Positions 61,440-64,000 of a stretch of 64,000 nt of DNA are shown here, in pieces. The stretch's first letter is position 1. Each line of letters begins with the position of its first letter. The DNA lies in contig NZ_FOXH01000007.1 of NCBI RefSeq assembly GCF_900115665.1, forward strand, positions 178,672 through 242,671. Direction: 5' to 3'. The stretch is from Pseudarcicella hirudinis. GTDB lineage: Bacteria > Bacteroidota > Bacteroidia > Cytophagales > Spirosomataceae. Below the pieces are notes generated by a model that was given only the letters and a program-made list of their open reading frames with translations, was not told where the DNA came from and did not search any database. A program made the position numbers and the translations under genes.

Positions 61440-62912
61440 TTAATCAACATCCCACCATACACGCTCGAAAGTCTTAGGACCAGGAGTCGGAACATTAGGA
61501 TTACTCTGTTGTTCAAGAGAAGGATAAGGCAAACGTACAGGGATATTCGCATCGTCACCTCCGTTAGCATTCAATGCTTTATCAAGGCGAGGGAATCCCC
61601 AACGACGCCAGTCATTAAAGGCTTCAAGACCATTTCCTACGTTAGCAATCCATTTCTGAGTAAGGATCTGATTAATTTTCTGAGAATTTGTTCCTTTCAA
61701 TGTTACTACATCAGGATTAGCTTTGAAATAAGCATCAACATCTGTAGCACTGATACCTGATTTCAACATAGATGCACGGATACCTTCTTCAAATAATTTC
61801 TGAGTATCTCCTGCTGTTCCCAGTGAAAGTGAAGCTTCCGCAAGGATAAAAGCACGTTGAAAGTTCGTTACCAGTTTAATCGGAGCCTCACCTGAAACAC
61901 CTGTCAGATAAACACCATATCTTGAACGGGTTGCAGATGCAGGAGCAGCTCCTGTAGCACCATTGTTAAATGATACAAATTGTCCCGTTGGTGAAGTAAA
62001 GAATTTAGAGATACGCGGATCTTTGTATAATTGCAATGTATCTCTGAAACGCTGACTCAACATCTGATCATCCGGACGGTTAACGATATTGAAAGCATAA
62101 AGCGGGTTTTGAGCACCTGCCACTGATCCGTAAACAACCTGAAAATCTAAAGCGTTATCATTTACATAACCATCAGCAGAAGCCAAAACTTTAGTAATCT
62201 CATCTTTTGCACGATCAGGCTGAACACGGCTGATCTGGATAGCGAATTTAAGCAATAAAGTGTTGCCTAATCTTTTCCATTTCTTCACATCTCCGGCATA
62301 AACAACATCATCAGCTCCCGGCTTCAATACACTTGTTTTATCAAGATCCGCCATTCCTTCTTTTACCAGGTCAAACAAACTCTGAATCTGACTTCCGGTA
62401 TTTCCAAGGTAGATATCTTTCTGAGAATCAAGTCTTGGCTGGAAAACGTTATTATCTCCTCTGAGTGCCTGAGAATACGGGATATCTCCCCAAAGGTCAG
62501 TCAGGATACTGAAACCATATGCTTTGTAAATTTTAGCAATACCTGCATAAACCGGACTGGTTGACTGCGTATTGTCAATCATTTTCTGAGCATTGATTAA
62601 AAGCCCTGCATACAATTCAAACTTCCATTGGTCATTTGATGCACCACGGATGTTATAAGTATCGTAAGTAAGTACCTGGTTGTTGATACCAGCCTGGTAC
62701 TGCATTAAAATCGATGTAATTCTGCCTAAGTCATTAGAGCTGGCAAAAGAGGCATCATATGCCAATGTTGTCATTAATGACGAAGGAGGAACTGTAAGTG
62801 GGTTATTAGGCGTATTGTTTACGTCTAAAAAGTCACTTGAACAACCTCCTACCGACACCACTCCGAGTGCCAGAACAGAAATGCGAAGTATATTTTTAAT
62901 TTTATTTTTCAT
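61440..62912 (-). CDS. SusD-like nutrient-binding lipoprotein (SusD2, SusD-like_2 type)
   Basis: 490 residues. Lipobox VGGC gives cysteine 24. It belongs to the SusD-like_2 type rather than the RagB type: FLDVNNTPNNPLTVPPSSLM at the front, ILMQYQAGINNQ, YAGIAKIYKAYGFSILTDLWGDIPYSQAL (in parts), then KFAIQISRVQPDRAKDEI, LYAFNIVNRPDDQMLSQRF and FILAEASL with IRASMLKSGI. Its SusC partner is 80 nt upstream. The ligand is unknown. Confidence 0.93.
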   Translation of the reverse strand: MKNKIKNILRISVLALGVVSVGGCSSDFLDVNNTPNNPLTVPPSSLMTTLAYDASFASSNDLGRITSILMQYQAGINNQVLTYDTYNIRGASNDQWKFELYAGLLINAQKMIDNTQSTSPVYAGIAKIYKAYGFSILTDLWGDIPYSQALRGDNNVFQPRLDSQKDIYLGNTGSQIQSLFDLVKEGMADLDKTSVLKPGADDVVYAGDVKKWKRLGNTLLLKFAIQISRVQPDRAKDEITKVLASADGYVNDNALDFQVVYGSVAGAQNPLYAFNIVNRPDDQMLSQRFRDTLQLYKDPRISKFFTSPTGQFVSFNNGATGAAPASATRSRYGVYLTGVSGEAPIKLVTNFQRAFILAEASLSLGTAGDTQKLFEEGIRASMLKSGISATDVDAYFKANPDVVTLKGTNSQKINQILTQKWIANVGNGLEAFNDWRRWGFPRLDKALNANGGDDANIPVRLPYPSLEQQSNPNVPTPGPKTFERVWWDVD

Positions 62913-62992
62913 TATTATAAATGTCTTTGAAGTTCTAATTATTAAAACAATTGCGGAAAACCACTTTGTTTATTTTTTTATCCCTTATATGA

Positions 62993-64000
62993 TTAGAACG
63001 TTAATCTTACGTTTACACCATAGTTACGTGTGTTTGGTGCACTCTGCAACTCCAAACCTCTGATATTTCCAGCACCCTGAGTGTTTAATTCCGGATCAAT
63101 TGGGCTATCAGGAGCAATGAAGAACAAGTTTCTTCCGGTTAAAGAAATGTTTACATCTCCGAATGGAAGTTTCGCAAGAACACTCTTAGGCAATTGATAT
63201 GATAATACTACTTCGCGAAGACGATAGGTTGTAGCACCATAAACATTCAAATCTGTTTGTGTTCCCTGCTGAGACCAATAGTTCTGAGCATCGATCTGGA
63301 TGTTGTTAGGACGGTAAGTACCATCTGAGTTCAGGATAACACCATCAATAATTCTTGGTTTATCTCTGTCAACAGCCGTTTCTTTCAAAGCACCAACCCC
63401 TTTCAAAGTAGCAGCAGTGAATGAAACAATAGATCCTCCCTGCTGAGAGTCGATCAGGAATGAGAAACCAACACCTTTGTATTTGAATGAGTTTGAAATA
63501 CCAATAATTGCATCCGGGTTAGGGTTAGAAATTTCCTGATTTGGTGTTGCAGCAACCCAGAAACCTGTTACAGGGTTGATTACAAACTTACCATCTGCAT
63601 TTCTGACTCTCTTGTTACCAAGAATTACACCATATGGTCTTCCTTCAACAATTGAAGGCACACTACCTGTAAATGCACTACCCGGTACGCTGAAGCTGGT
63701 TACACCGTTTCCGATTTCATCAACTTTGTTACGGTTCATTGTTAAGTTTCCGGTTACAGTCCAGTCAAAGTTCTTTCCTGTAATAACTTTATATGAAAGC
63801 ATTACTTCAAGACCTTTGTTAGTCATTTTACCGATGTTGGTAGTTCTTGTGCTATAACCGGTAGAACCTGCCACAGCTACGTCAAGAATCTGATCAGTAC
63901 TTATTGTCTGGTAAACGGCTAAATCCAAATTCATACGGTTTCTGAAGAATCCGAAGTTACCACCTGCTTCATATGAAGTTGTAAACTCAGGTGTAAGGTT
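62993..64000 (-). CDS. SusC/RagA-family TonB-linked outer membrane protein, C-terminal part (SusC2)
   Basis: The frame is open to the window edge; the last 335 residues are present and the start lies beyond 64000. The segment is the barrel end: LTPEFTTSYEAGGNFGFF, RNRMNLDLAVYQTI, VAGSTGYSTRTTNIGKMTNKG (in parts), DWTVTGNLTMNRNKV, GVGFSFLIDSQQGG and the final TRNYGVNVRLTF with terminal Phe. It is the transporter of the second Sus-like unit. Confidence 0.95.
   Translation of the reverse strand, partial: NLTPEFTTSYEAGGNFGFFRNRMNLDLAVYQTISTDQILDVAVAGSTGYSTRTTNIGKMTNKGLEVMLSYKVITGKNFDWTVTGNLTMNRNKVDEIGNGVTSFSVPGSAFTGSVPSIVEGRPYGVILGNKRVRNADGKFVINPVTGFWVAATPNQEISNPNPDAIIGISNSFKYKGVGFSFLIDSQQGGSIVSFTAATLKGVGALKETAVDRDKPRIIDGVILNSDGTYRPNNIQIDAQNYWSQQGTQTDLNVYGATTYRLREVVLSYQLPKSVLAKLPFGDVNISLTGRNLFFIAPDSPIDPELNTQGAGNIRGLELQSAPNTRNYGVNVRLTF

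Noticed and set aside
1-64000. CRISPR arrays, tRNA/rRNA genes, insertion sequences, prophage
   Set aside because: None recognised: no regularly spaced identical repeats, no cloverleaf-like sequences noticed, no transposase, integrase or phage structural gene.

Overview
The window looks like chromosomal DNA from a member of the Bacteroidetes, probably order Cytophagales (an Emticicia/Dyadobacter-like genus; this is inference). The evidence is: AT-rich DNA; promoters of the Bacteroidetes type (TTTG, about 20 nt, TAnnTTTG) without clear Shine-Dalgarno motifs; two SusC/SusD loci; a type IX secretion sorting domain; and families typical of the phylum (DUF5686, DUF3078, head-GIN/DUF2807, FKBP lipoproteins, TPM/LemA). 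No tRNA, rRNA, CRISPR array, phage or insertion sequence was recognised. There are 57 protein genes I consider real, one of them cut by the right edge, plus one doubtful small ORF.

Layout. 1-732: gene-free, with degenerate repeats. 801-8468 (minus): a DUF5686 outer-membrane protein, the XTP/dITP pyrophosphatase, three tandem FKBP-type isomerase lipoproteins and an NrnA-like DHH phosphoesterase. 8705-9124: ndk, divergent from nrnA. 9221-11637 (minus): a GT39 glycosyltransferase and a PAP2 phosphatase, a likely envelope lipid pair. 11824-17675 (plus): the conserved YceD-rpmF-plsX-fabH-efp-accB-accC series, linking ribosome assembly and fatty acid synthesis. 17920-20916: rplM-rpsI-rpsB-tsf with hairpins between the units. 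20973-22353 (minus): a radical SAM enzyme preceded, 4 nt away, by an unrecognised 103-residue protein; this is the best candidate for an undescribed small system. 22924-26000: an ECF sigma factor overlapping a 60-residue ORF, then an MscS-type channel, a DUF3078 protein and mscL.

26278-35361 (plus) is a partial division and cell wall (dcw) cluster: murD, ftsW, murG, an SDR dehydrogenase, a CYTH protein, murC, ftsQ, ftsA. ftsZ does not follow ftsA; a compact two-way terminator does. 35400-39917 holds an SDR with an unusual active site, a methyltransferase, gmhA, and a LemA-TPM-TPM operon. 40292-49066 holds an S9 oligopeptidase, a sodium:solute symporter, a NUDIX hydrolase, a head-GIN lipoprotein, a Nif3-like protein with its usual zinc-ribbon partner, and a TPR protein. 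49265-50422 is a DUF4143-type ATPase with repeated elements at its promoter.

50612-64000 (minus): accD, a small secreted protein, a large T9SS-targeted putative metalloprotein, and two SusC/SusD transport loci (SusC1-SusD1, and SusC2-SusD2-lipoprotein, with SusC2 running off the edge). No glycoside hydrolase is visible beside them.

Several start codons were moved downstream of the longest open frame, to where family alignment or promoter position puts them. Each case is stated in its entry.
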